Assembly: GCA_011524975.1 (NCBI GenBank)
Contig: WTJD01000007.1
Location: forward strand, 1-32,303
Source: Lysobacterales bacterium
GTDB lineage: Bacteria > Pseudomonadota > Gammaproteobacteria > Xanthomonadales > SZUA-36
Direction: 5' to 3'
DNA: 32,303 nucleotides
Position 1 is the first letter of the stretch. Every line of letters starts with the position of its first letter. Positions 7,360 through 14,967 of this stretch are shown in pieces. A program made the translations under genes and the position numbers. The notes beneath the pieces were generated by a model. That model was given only the letters and a program-made list of their open reading frames with translations, was not told the origin of the DNA and did not search any database.

Positions 7360-8658
7360 TCAGGCCTGCCGCACCCGGGCGGCGGCCTTGAACCCCAGCT
7401 CAAAGTCGCCCTGGATATCTTCAACATTCTCCAGCCCCACCGAGAGCCGAATCATGTCCTCGGTGATACCCGCGGCCTCCAGCGCCTCGGCATCAATCCG
7501 GGAATGGGTGGTGCTTGCCGGATGAATGATGAGCGTGCGTGCGTCTCCCACGTTGGCCAGGTGCGATGAGAACTGCAGGCTCTCAATAAAGGCCCGGCCG
7601 GCCTCACGGCCGCCTTTGACGCCGAAGGTAATGATGGAGCCCGCACCTTTGGGCAAGTACTTTTTCGCCTGCTGGTGGCTACCATGATCAGGCAGATCAG
7701 GGTGACTCACCCACGCCACCTGTTCATGTGCCTGCAGAAATCCCAGCAGCGCGCGGGTGTTTTCGATGTGCCGGTCCATGCGCAGTGACAGCGTCTCAAT
7801 ACCCTGCAGCAGCAGAAACGCGTTCATCGGGCTCATCGACGCGCCAATATCCCGCATGGCCTCCGCCCGGATGCGGGTGGCGTATGCGCTGGGGCCGAAC
7901 TCTTCCCAGAAATTGATACCCTGAAACGGCGCATAGGGCTCCGTAATGGTGGGAAACTTGCCGGACGCTCCCCAGTCAAAATTTCCGCCATCGACGATGG
8001 CGCCACCAATGGAATTGCCATGCCCGCCCATCCACTTGGTCAAGGAATGGATCACGATGTTGGCTCCGTGATCAAAACAGCGGCACAGATAGGGGGTGTT
8101 GAACGTGGCGTCTATCATCAGGGGCACGGCGTGCCGGCCCGCGATGTCGGCAACGGCTTCGAGGTCCATGATGTCCAGACCCGGGTTTCCGATCAGTTCG
8201 CCGAAAATGAGCCGCGTGTTGTCCGTGACGGCGGCCTCGATCGCTTCGAGGTCGGTCGGATCCACGAAGGTGGCGGTGATGCCGAAACGCGGCAGCGTGT
8301 TCTTCAGCAGGCTGACATTGCCGCCATACATCTGGGAGGAAGCGACAATATGATCGCCCTGCCCGAGGATGGCCGTGATGGCGCAAAAGACGGACGCCAT
8401 ACCGGATGACGTGCACACGGCGGCGGAGCCGCCCTCCAATGCCGCCACGCGCTGTTCAAGCACACCCACCGTCGGGTTGGTGATTCGGGAATAGGCATGA
8501 CCACCGCGTTCCAGGTTGAATATCGAAGAGGCCGTATCGCTGTCCGGAAACACATAGGAGGTGGTCTGATACACGGGCACGGCGCGAGCGCCGTATTCCG
8601 GGTCCAGCGTCTGTCCCGCGTGCAGCGAGAGCGTGTCGAATTTCAGAAAATCAGACAT
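7360..8658 (-). CDS. metY: O-acetylhomoserine sulfhydrylase (aminocarboxypropyltransferase)
   Basis: PLP enzyme of 432 residues that joins an O-acylhomoserine (usually O-acetyl) to sulfide, giving homocysteine, or to methanethiol, giving methionine directly. It matches MetY in length (about 430 against about 385 for MetB/MetC) and in the family inserts (GGNFDWGASGKFP, EPYAPFQGINFWEEFG). The PLP lysine is in HSLTKWMGGHG (about Lys208), and the Tyr/Arg phosphate contacts are in HAYSRITNPT. It starts 10 nt after the upstream MetB-like gene and ends 4 nt before the hydrolase. Only a weak ribosome site is seen, so translation may depend on coupling. Confidence 0.93.
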   Translation of the reverse strand: MSDFLKFDTLSLHAGQTLDPEYGARAVPVYQTTSYVFPDSDTASSIFNLERGGHAYSRITNPTVGVLEQRVAALEGGSAAVCTSSGMASVFCAITAILGQGDHIVASSQMYGGNVSLLKNTLPRFGITATFVDPTDLEAIEAAVTDNTRLIFGELIGNPGLDIMDLEAVADIAGRHAVPLMIDATFNTPYLCRCFDHGANIVIHSLTKWMGGHGNSIGGAIVDGGNFDWGASGKFPTITEPYAPFQGINFWEEFGPSAYATRIRAEAMRDIGASMSPMNAFLLLQGIETLSLRMDRHIENTRALLGFLQAHEQVAWVSHPDLPDHGSHQQAKKYLPKGAGSIITFGVKGGREAGRAFIESLQFSSHLANVGDARTLIIHPASTTHSRIDAEALEAAGITEDMIRLSVGLENVEDIQGDFELGFKAAARVRQA

Positions 8659-8668
8659 GTGACTCGGT

Positions 8669-9820
8669 TCAGGCGGCCGCCAGCGCGGTATCCAGCGCGG
8701 CTATCAGGTCCTCGGCGTCCTCCAGCCCCACCGACAGGCGCACCAGCCCGTCGATGATGCCGACGCGGGCGCGCTCTTCCGGTTCAACATCGGCGTGGGT
8801 CATGGTCACAGGGTGGGTGATCAATGATTCAACCGAACCGAGATTTTCCGCCAGTGTCCAGAGCTCTACATTGTCCATCAGGCGCTTGCCCGCGGCCACG
8901 CCGCCTTTGACCTCAAACCACATCATGGCACCGAAACCCGTGGCCTGGCGACAGGCCAGTTCATACTGGGAAAACGAAGGCAGCCCCGGGTAAGCCACCT
9001 GGGCCACCTTGGGATGCGCCTCCAGGTATTCCGCGATGGCCTGGGCGTTGGCCGACTGGCGTTCCATGCGAATTGACAAGGTCTTGCAGCCCTGCAGCGT
9101 GATCCAGGCCACCTGCGGCGACATGATGATGCCGGCGGTTTTCAGCATGAAACGCAAGGCCTCGGCATGCTCTTCGGTGGCCGCGGTGACCGAACCACCC
9201 ACGGTGGCATTGTGGCCGTCCATGTACTTGGTCGTGCTGTGCAACGAGAGATCCGCCCCGAGTTCCAGCGGCCTCTGGTAGTACGGCGTCAGGAACGTGT
9301 TGTCCACGCAATGCACGGCGTTCGCGGCGCGGGCAATGTCCGACAGAGCGGCAATATCAGACAGCTTCATGGTCGGGTTGGCAGGCGTTTCACTGAACAA
9401 CATGCGTGTGTTCTCGCGCATCGCCGCTTTGACGGCATCGGGATTGGAGGTGTCTGCAAAACTGATGTCCACGCCGAATCGGCTCAGCACCTGTGTGCAG
9501 AACCGGTAGGTGCCTCCGTAAGCCACGTCCGAGATCACCAGGTGGTCGCCGGCGTTCAGGAAACTCATCAGCACGGCCTGCACGGCGGCCATGCCGGTCG
9601 AGTAGCAGGTGGTATCCAACCCTCCCTCGAGATCCGTAATCTTCCTCTCCAGCGCCGCCACGGTGGGATTTCCCGCACGTGAGTAGGAGAAGCCCTTGCG
9701 CATGTACTCATCCACGGAGGGCTGTACGTAGGTGGTGGACTGGTAAATGGGCGTCAGGATGGCCCCGGTGACCGGATCCGGTGTGACGCCTGCGTGAACT
9801 TGCCTGGTATTGAATCCCAT
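8669..9820 (-). CDS. Cystathionine gamma-synthase / gamma-lyase family PLP enzyme
   Basis: Trans-sulfuration PLP enzyme, about 383 residues from the ATG at 9820. The PLP lysine is in HSTTKYMDGHN (about Lys188) and the phosphate-binding motif is FSYSRAGNPT. The sequence fits both MetB (gamma-synthase: acylhomoserine plus cysteine gives cystathionine) and gamma-lyase (cystathionine to cysteine). The nearby MetA-type acyltransferase favours MetB, but the two cannot be separated safely by eye. The ORF track starts two codons earlier at 9826. I prefer 9820 because the GAGG site is only 1 nt from the first ATG and 7 nt from the second. It is the first gene of the six-gene minus-strand run and a distant paralogue of the adjacent metY. 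Confidence 0.87.
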   Translation of the reverse strand: MGFNTRQVHAGVTPDPVTGAILTPIYQSTTYVQPSVDEYMRKGFSYSRAGNPTVAALERKITDLEGGLDTTCYSTGMAAVQAVLMSFLNAGDHLVISDVAYGGTYRFCTQVLSRFGVDISFADTSNPDAVKAAMRENTRMLFSETPANPTMKLSDIAALSDIARAANAVHCVDNTFLTPYYQRPLELGADLSLHSTTKYMDGHNATVGGSVTAATEEHAEALRFMLKTAGIIMSPQVAWITLQGCKTLSIRMERQSANAQAIAEYLEAHPKVAQVAYPGLPSFSQYELACRQATGFGAMMWFEVKGGVAAGKRLMDNVELWTLAENLGSVESLITHPVTMTHADVEPEERARVGIIDGLVRLSVGLEDAEDLIAALDTALAAA

Positions 9821-9827
9821 CTTCATG

Positions 9828-9831
9828 CCTC
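9828..9831 (-). promoter_or_regulatory. Ribosome binding site that decides the MetB-like start
   Basis: GAGG on the minus strand is 1 nt from the ATG at 9826 and 7 nt from the in-frame ATG at 9820. Normal spacing therefore selects 9820. The 215-bp divergent gap up to 10041 must hold the operon promoter, but I could not find a convincing -35/-10 pair there. Confidence 0.5.
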
Positions 9832-10041
9832 GATCGCTGGGGGAAACAGGAACAACGCGCCCTGTTCGAACTGCTGGTCATGATACACCGAGACCGGCCT
9901 GTCCACCGCCCGCAGGCGACATAAAAGCCACCTGTTGACCGCAATGGGGCGATGACCGGTGCGAACGGCGCGGTGGCCGGCCCGCATCACAGGGGTCAAG
10001 GGGGTATCATGCTTCCCGCCCATCAATGATCAGGTGCCCGC

Positions 10042-13000
10042 ATGAAAGAAAGAAAAACCCGCAAGCTTACCGCTTCTCCGCATCGCTTCGTCTCCTGCGC
10101 CATGTCTCTGCTGGCCCTGGTGTGCATCTCATCGGCCGCCGACCAGGCGGCCGGAGAGGCCGCAGGTGGTTTACCGCTGAGAGGCATCGGACCCGCCTTC
10201 ATGGGTGGCCGCATCGCGGACATCGACGTTCACCCGCATGAGAAAAACACGTGGTATGTGGCCGTGGGTTCCGGCGGGGTCTGGAAAACCACCAATGCGG
10301 GAACCACATGGCAACCGGTGTTCGACGCTGAGGGTTCATATTCGATCGGGGATGTCACCATCGACCCGCTGAATCCGGACGTGGTTTGGGTGGGCACCGG
10401 TGAGAATGTCAGCGGCCGACACGTTGGCTGGGGCGACGGCGTTTACAAAAGCGTGAACGGCGGCCAAACCTGGACCAACATGGGCCTTCAGGCATCTGAG
10501 CACATCGGCAACATTCTCGTCGACCCGCGGGACAGTGACCGTGTCTTTGTCGCTGCTGAGGGCCCGCTGTGGTCGGCCGGCGGAGACCGCGGTTTGTACC
10601 GCACGACAGACGGCGGCCAGACCTGGGAGCCCGTGCTCCAGATCGATGAGGACACCGGGATCACGGACGTCGAATTCCACCCGGGGAATCCGGACGTGAT
10701 TTACGCGGCCGCCTATCAGCGCCGCCGGCACGTTTGGGGGCTGATGGCCGGCGGGCCGGGAGGCGGCATCTATAAATCCACCAACGGCGGTGACAGCTGG
10801 GAGAAGCTGAGTCGTGGCCTGCCCGCGGGGGACGTCGGCAAGATCGGCCTGGCGGTCACGGCGGCGAATCCGCGACTCGTTTACGCCACGATCGAGGCGG
10901 ATGACGAGAACAAGGGCTTCTACCGCTCAGAAGACCAGGGTGAAAGCTGGAAAAAGACAAACGCCTACATTTCCAATGGCACAGGCCCGCATTACTACCA
11001 GGAAATTGCCGCTTCTCCGCTGAATCCTGACCTCGTGATCCAGATGGACGTGTTCTTTCACGTGACGCTAGATGGTGGCAAGAACTTCAATGTCCTGGGC
11101 ACGGGACGCGAGAAACACAGTGACAATCACGCGCTGTGGATCGATCCCCGGAATGATCGTCACCTGATCGCGGGCAGTGACGCCGGACTGTATGAATCGT
11201 TCGACCAGGGGGCATCCTGGCGCCACTTCCCCAATCTGCCGGTTTCACAGTTTTACAAGGTCGCGGTGGATAACGCGGAGCCGTTTTACAACGTTCTCGG
11301 CGGCACACAGGATCTGGGCACCCTGTTTGGCCCGTCACGGACCATGACCGTTGAAGGCGTCAGGAACCAGGACTGGTACGTGCCCCTGGGCGCAGACGGT
11401 TACGGCGTGGCCTTCGATCCCGAGGACGGGTTGATCAGCTACATGGAATATCAACAGGGTTACCTGTTTCGTCATCGTCGAGACACCAACGAACTGGTGC
11501 ATATCCAGCCGCAACCAGCGCCGGGCGAGCCGCCGGAGCGCTGGAACTGGGACACGCCCATCCTGATCAGCCCGCATGACGCCGGCAGGATTTACACCGC
11601 TTCACAGCGGGTATGGCGCAGCGACGACCGGGGCAACGCCTGGACGGCCATCAGCGGCGACCTGACCACGGACCAGAACCGCTACGAACTGGAGTTCGCC
11701 GGGCGCGTCTGGAGCGTGGACGACCTGCATGACAACGGCGCCATGTCCAAGTACGCGACGCTGACCGCCATCACCGAATCCCCGCTGAGCGAAGGTGTGT
11801 TGTACGTGGCCTCGGATGACGGCCTGATCCACGCCACTACCGACGGAGGCGAAAACTGGAGCCAGGCCCGGCCCCTGCCCGGCTTACCCGAGCGCTCCTT
11901 CATCAACGACCTGGAAGCTTCGCTGTTCAATGACGAAACCGTCTTCGCGGTCGCCGACGCGCACAAAGTGGGTGATTTCGCACCCTACGTATTCGTGAGC
12001 AGCAATAGCGGACGTAACTGGCGCTCCATCGCCGGCGACCTGCCGGATGGAACCATCGCCTGGGCCATTCAGCAGGATCACGAAAATGAGGACCTGCTGT
12101 TCCTGGGCACCGAATTCGGGCTTTATTTCACCCTTAATGGCGGTGAAAACTGGCACAGGCTCTCCGGCGCGCCGACCATCGCGTTTCGCGACGTCAAAAT
12201 ACAGCGGCGCGACAACGATGTGATCGGCGCCACTTTTGGGCGCGGTATTTATATCCTCGACGATTATTCCGCCTTGCGCGTCATGGCGCGGGCGGAATTC
12301 GGCGAGAACACGACCCTGTTCCCCATTCGGGACGCCTGGTGGTACGTTCCCTCCGTTCCCATGCAAGCCGCCGGGATGCCTACCCTAGGCAGCGACAGCT
12401 TCAGGGCCCCCAATCCGGATTTCGGCGCGCTCATCACTTACTACCTCGATCAGCCCTATCGCAGCCTGAAGGAAGAGAGGCTCGAGGCCGAACAAAGCGC
12501 ACGAGCCGACCGGCTGGATATCCCCTTCCCTGGCTGGGACCGCCTGCGGGCTGAATCCAGGGAGCCCGACCCACGCCTCATGATGCTGATCCGCGATGAA
12601 ACCGGCGCTCCGGTTCGATGGCTCAAGGCCAACAACGAAAAAGGAACGCACCGATTATCCTGGGACCTGCGCTATCCGGCGCCCAACCCGATCAACCTGA
12701 ACCCGCCAGCGTTCACGCCCCCCTGGGCGGGCACACCTCAAGGCCCACTGGTGGCCCCCGGCGTCTACTCGGCGCAACTCATCGCGATCACCCGCGAAGA
12801 GGCCACAGCCCTGGGTGAACCGCAGGACTTCAAGGTGAAGCCAGTCCGCGAGGCGTCTCCCGGCAGCGACTACCAGGCGATTGCCGACTTCCAGCTTCAG
12901 GTCTCGGAACTGATGCGTGACATCATGCGAACCGGCTCGGAGTTGAGTCAGGCACAGGAACGGCTGAAAAAAATGAAAGCGGCCGCCCTGGCCGCCCCGC

Positions 13001-13314
13001 GCGCCGAAACCACCCTGTTTCAGCGGCTGGACGCGCTGGAGGTTGAACTGTTGAAGCTGCAGGCGCAACTCTCAGGTGACCCCGTCAGGCGAGGACTCAA
13101 CGAGTCAACGGCGCCGTCGATTACCGGCAGAGCCTACAACGCCGCGAATGCCTGGTATAACACGCAAGCCGCCACCCAAACCCAGCGCTCTGATTTCGAG
13201 CGGGCCCGGTCAGACTACGCCGGTCTGTCGGCGAACCTGGATAAGCTGTTGGAGACGGAATGGACGAGGCTGAAAGGTGACCTGGAACGTGCAGGCGCCC
13301 CAGGCTGGAGATGA
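10042..13314 (+). CDS. Large exported Asp-box (BNR/VPS10-like) propeller protein
   Basis: Secreted protein of 1090 residues of the BNR-repeat/VPS10-like 'glycosyl hydrolase' group. A signal peptide with an unusually long charged n-region (MKERKTRKLT, hydrophobic core MSLLALVCISS) ends about residue 35. About ten Asp-box motifs (S/T-x-D/N-x-G-x-x-W) follow to about residue 720, for example TTNAGTTW, SVNGGQTW, TTDGGQTW, STNGGDSW, SFDQGASW, TTDGGENW and TLNGGENW, which implies two large beta-propellers. A beta-rich segment with a FlgD-like look (GTHRLSWDLRYP, VAPGVYSAQL) comes next, then a Gln/Glu/Leu-rich helical, probably coiled-coil tail (about 950-1085). No sialidase active site is evident, so 'glycosyl hydrolase' should not be taken literally; the function is unknown. 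It is monocistronic and convergent with metA (9-nt gap). Confidence 0.85.
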   Translation: MKERKTRKLTASPHRFVSCAMSLLALVCISSAADQAAGEAAGGLPLRGIGPAFMGGRIADIDVHPHEKNTWYVAVGSGGVWKTTNAGTTWQPVFDAEGSYSIGDVTIDPLNPDVVWVGTGENVSGRHVGWGDGVYKSVNGGQTWTNMGLQASEHIGNILVDPRDSDRVFVAAEGPLWSAGGDRGLYRTTDGGQTWEPVLQIDEDTGITDVEFHPGNPDVIYAAAYQRRRHVWGLMAGGPGGGIYKSTNGGDSWEKLSRGLPAGDVGKIGLAVTAANPRLVYATIEADDENKGFYRSEDQGESWKKTNAYISNGTGPHYYQEIAASPLNPDLVIQMDVFFHVTLDGGKNFNVLGTGREKHSDNHALWIDPRNDRHLIAGSDAGLYESFDQGASWRHFPNLPVSQFYKVAVDNAEPFYNVLGGTQDLGTLFGPSRTMTVEGVRNQDWYVPLGADGYGVAFDPEDGLISYMEYQQGYLFRHRRDTNELVHIQPQPAPGEPPERWNWDTPILISPHDAGRIYTASQRVWRSDDRGNAWTAISGDLTTDQNRYELEFAGRVWSVDDLHDNGAMSKYATLTAITESPLSEGVLYVASDDGLIHATTDGGENWSQARPLPGLPERSFINDLEASLFNDETVFAVADAHKVGDFAPYVFVSSNSGRNWRSIAGDLPDGTIAWAIQQDHENEDLLFLGTEFGLYFTLNGGENWHRLSGAPTIAFRDVKIQRRDNDVIGATFGRGIYILDDYSALRVMARAEFGENTTLFPIRDAWWYVPSVPMQAAGMPTLGSDSFRAPNPDFGALITYYLDQPYRSLKEERLEAEQSARADRLDIPFPGWDRLRAESREPDPRLMMLIRDETGAPVRWLKANNEKGTHRLSWDLRYPAPNPINLNPPAFTPPWAGTPQGPLVAPGVYSAQLIAITREEATALGEPQDFKVKPVREASPGSDYQAIADFQLQVSELMRDIMRTGSELSQAQERLKKMKAAALAAPRAETTLFQRLDALEVELLKLQAQLSGDPVRRGLNESTAPSITGRAYNAANAWYNTQAATQTQRSDFERARSDYAGLSANLDKLLETEWTRLKGDLERAGAPGWR

Positions 13315-13323
13315 TATCCGGCG

Positions 13324-14391
13324 CTAAAGCAGGCCGAGTGGATTGTTCGGGTCAAGGCCGTCCATGAACGGCTGCTTGCGGTCCAGGTTGGTCAGGCGGT
13401 AAACCAGACCCAGCCAGTTATTGACGATGGCCTTCCCCGTATCCCGCCAGGTGTTGTCGACCAGCGAGAGCAATGCTTCCTCCGGAAAATCCGCCACGTG
13501 AGCCGCCGGATTCCTGCTCCCACGGACCGAACGCAGGAATTCCAGGGCAAGAATTTTCGCGTTGTGCGAAAAATAATGCTGGGGAAAGGGCGGCGGCTCA
13601 ACCAGCGCGCCATCCAGATACCGGATGACTTCCCGCTTGTATTCTTTCAACAGGCTGAAGGCGTCGTATTCGGGATGCCCCTGGAAATAGACGATCCTGA
13701 ACAGATCGGGGCTGACCGCCAGGTGTACGCCGGCCTGTTCACTGTCGGCCAGCACGACCAGGCCCGCATCCTCCAGGTCATCTCTGGCAACGTCGTTCCA
13801 GCGTGAGTGCGGCGCGTCAAACCGCGTGTTGATATCACGGACCAGCGGATGATTGGGCCACGTGACACGGTGGCTGTACACCCCCCAACGCTTGTCCTCC
13901 AGCGGCTGCCGCTCGATGCCGTGGTGATGCTTGACCAGCGCGTGCGTCGCCAGGCATGAGCAGAGTATGGAAGTCACGTTGTTTTCGGCCCATTCAACGA
14001 CCTCGATCAACGGTTCCCAAAAAGGCTCCTGGTCCAGCGACGGGTTCACCACGTTTGCGCCGGTAATGATCAGCGCGTCCAGGCCCTGATCGCGGAGCAT
14101 TTCGAAATCCGCATAGTGTCTATCGATATGCGCCCGGGCCTGCTCACCGCGATCCAGTTCGGGCAGCGAGAAAGGGTACACGTAGAATTGGGCGATCTTG
14201 TTGCAGTTTCCGATCAGATTGATGAACTGCATCTCCGTCGCGGTCAGCGCGGCGTCCGGCATCATGTTGAGCAGACCGATGTGCAGCTCCCGGATGTCCT
14301 GCTGCAGGGCCGCGTCCTGCCCCATGATCTCCAGCCCGAAGTGTTCCAGGCGGCGGAAGGTCGGTAAGGCGTTGTGGGCGACCAGTGGCAT
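13324..14391 (-). CDS. metA: Homoserine O-acyltransferase, MetA family
   Basis: First committed step of methionine synthesis: acylation of homoserine by succinyl-CoA or acetyl-CoA. The 355-residue protein aligns with E. coli MetA at a constant offset of +4. Nucleophile Cys146 (TSILCSCLATHA), His239 and Glu241 (YFQGHPEYD) match Cys142, His235 and Glu237. The residue equivalent to position 111, Gly in succinyltransferases and Glu in acetyltransferases, is Val115 here (TGANVV), so the acyl donor cannot be assigned. The protein is longer than E. coli MetA (309) through a C-terminal extension. It is divergent from the thioesterase gene across 86 bp and convergent with the Asp-box gene. The metY/MetB-like pair that would use its product lies about 4 kb away. 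Confidence 0.9.
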   Translation of the reverse strand: MPLVAHNALPTFRRLEHFGLEIMGQDAALQQDIRELHIGLLNMMPDAALTATEMQFINLIGNCNKIAQFYVYPFSLPELDRGEQARAHIDRHYADFEMLRDQGLDALIITGANVVNPSLDQEPFWEPLIEVVEWAENNVTSILCSCLATHALVKHHHGIERQPLEDKRWGVYSHRVTWPNHPLVRDINTRFDAPHSRWNDVARDDLEDAGLVVLADSEQAGVHLAVSPDLFRIVYFQGHPEYDAFSLLKEYKREVIRYLDGALVEPPPFPQHYFSHNAKILALEFLRSVRGSRNPAAHVADFPEEALLSLVDNTWRDTGKAIVNNWLGLVYRLTNLDRKQPFMDGLDPNNPLGLL

Positions 14392-14464
14392 CGTTAAGTC
14401 TGTACCGGCAGAGTGAACCTGTTACAGGGCATAATAGCCTGAACACCACCGTCCGGCATATCGT

Positions 14465-14470
14465 GAGGAG
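14465..14470 (+). promoter_or_regulatory. Strong ribosome binding site of the hotdog thioesterase
   Basis: GAGGAG stands 7 nt before the ATG at 14478. The 86-bp divergent gap also contains CATAAT at 14430-14435, a fair -10, but no good -35 at the right distance. The complementary strand of that site reads TATTAT for metA. Confidence 0.6.
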
Positions 14471-14477
14471 ATAACCG

Positions 14478-14882
14478 ATGTCAAACAATCCACTCATCGG
14501 CACCGCCACGCGCTGTTTTGCCTGCGGCCCGGACAACCCCATCGGCCTCAAAATCGAATTCACCCTGGAAAACGGCGTCTGCAGCGGGCACTTCACGCCG
14601 GGGGAGTTTCATGTCGGTTTCAACGACACCGTGCATGGCGGCATTATTTTTTCCGCCCTGGACGATGTCATGGCCAATCATCTTTACCTGCAGGGCATCA
14701 AGGCCTATACGGCTCGCTGCGAAATTCGCTACCGGCGTGCCCTCCGCGTGGGCGAGGCCATCTCACTCAGCAGCCAGGTGGAATCGGAACGCCGGCGGCT
14801 GGTGACTTTGAAAGGCGAAGCCCGGCTGACCGAATCCGGCGAACTGATCGCCGAGACCAGCGCCGCGTTTATGCTGGAATAG
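14478..14882 (+). CDS. PaaI/YbgC-like hotdog-fold thioesterase
   Basis: Small cytoplasmic hotdog-fold protein of 134 residues, the usual length for the PaaI family. The signature DTVHGGIIFSALDDVMA (about 51-67) carries the HGG motif of the acyl-CoA-binding helix, with Asp at the position of the usual catalytic acid. The N-terminus contains a CFACGPDNPIGL motif common in a subgroup of these proteins; its two Cys are probably structural. The substrate is likely an acyl- or aryl-CoA but is not identifiable. It stands alone on the plus strand, with a strong ribosome site. Confidence 0.85.
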   Translation: MSNNPLIGTATRCFACGPDNPIGLKIEFTLENGVCSGHFTPGEFHVGFNDTVHGGIIFSALDDVMANHLYLQGIKAYTARCEIRYRRALRVGEAISLSSQVESERRRLVTLKGEARLTESGELIAETSAAFMLE

Positions 14883-14916
14883 ACCCCGCTTCCATCCACG
14901 CGCCCCGCCCCTAACG

Positions 14917-14941
14917 AAAACGGGGGCCGCTGGGCCCCCGT
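14917..14941 (-). terminator. Rho-independent terminator of the TonB receptor gene
   Basis: A 9-bp perfect stem (ACGGGGGCC / GGCCCCCGT) with a 4-nt loop lies between the convergent thioesterase and TonB receptor genes. A TTTT tract follows the hairpin only on the minus strand, so it mainly ends the receptor transcript, although the stem may also slow transcription from the other side. Confidence 0.75.
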
Positions 14942-14967
14942 CTCCTGCATCTTCCATCCCTTGGCAA

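Noticed and set aside
6480-7391. Plus-strand ORF of 303 aa
   Set aside because: Antisense to the alpha/beta hydrolase, whose catalytic triad is clear; composition is typical of a shadow frame.
9879-10011. CATGATAC and GTATCATG as an inverted repeat about 118 bp apart
   Set aside because: Only 8 bp, and the core is nearly self-complementary, so chance is likely; no -35 partner was found for either TATCAT.
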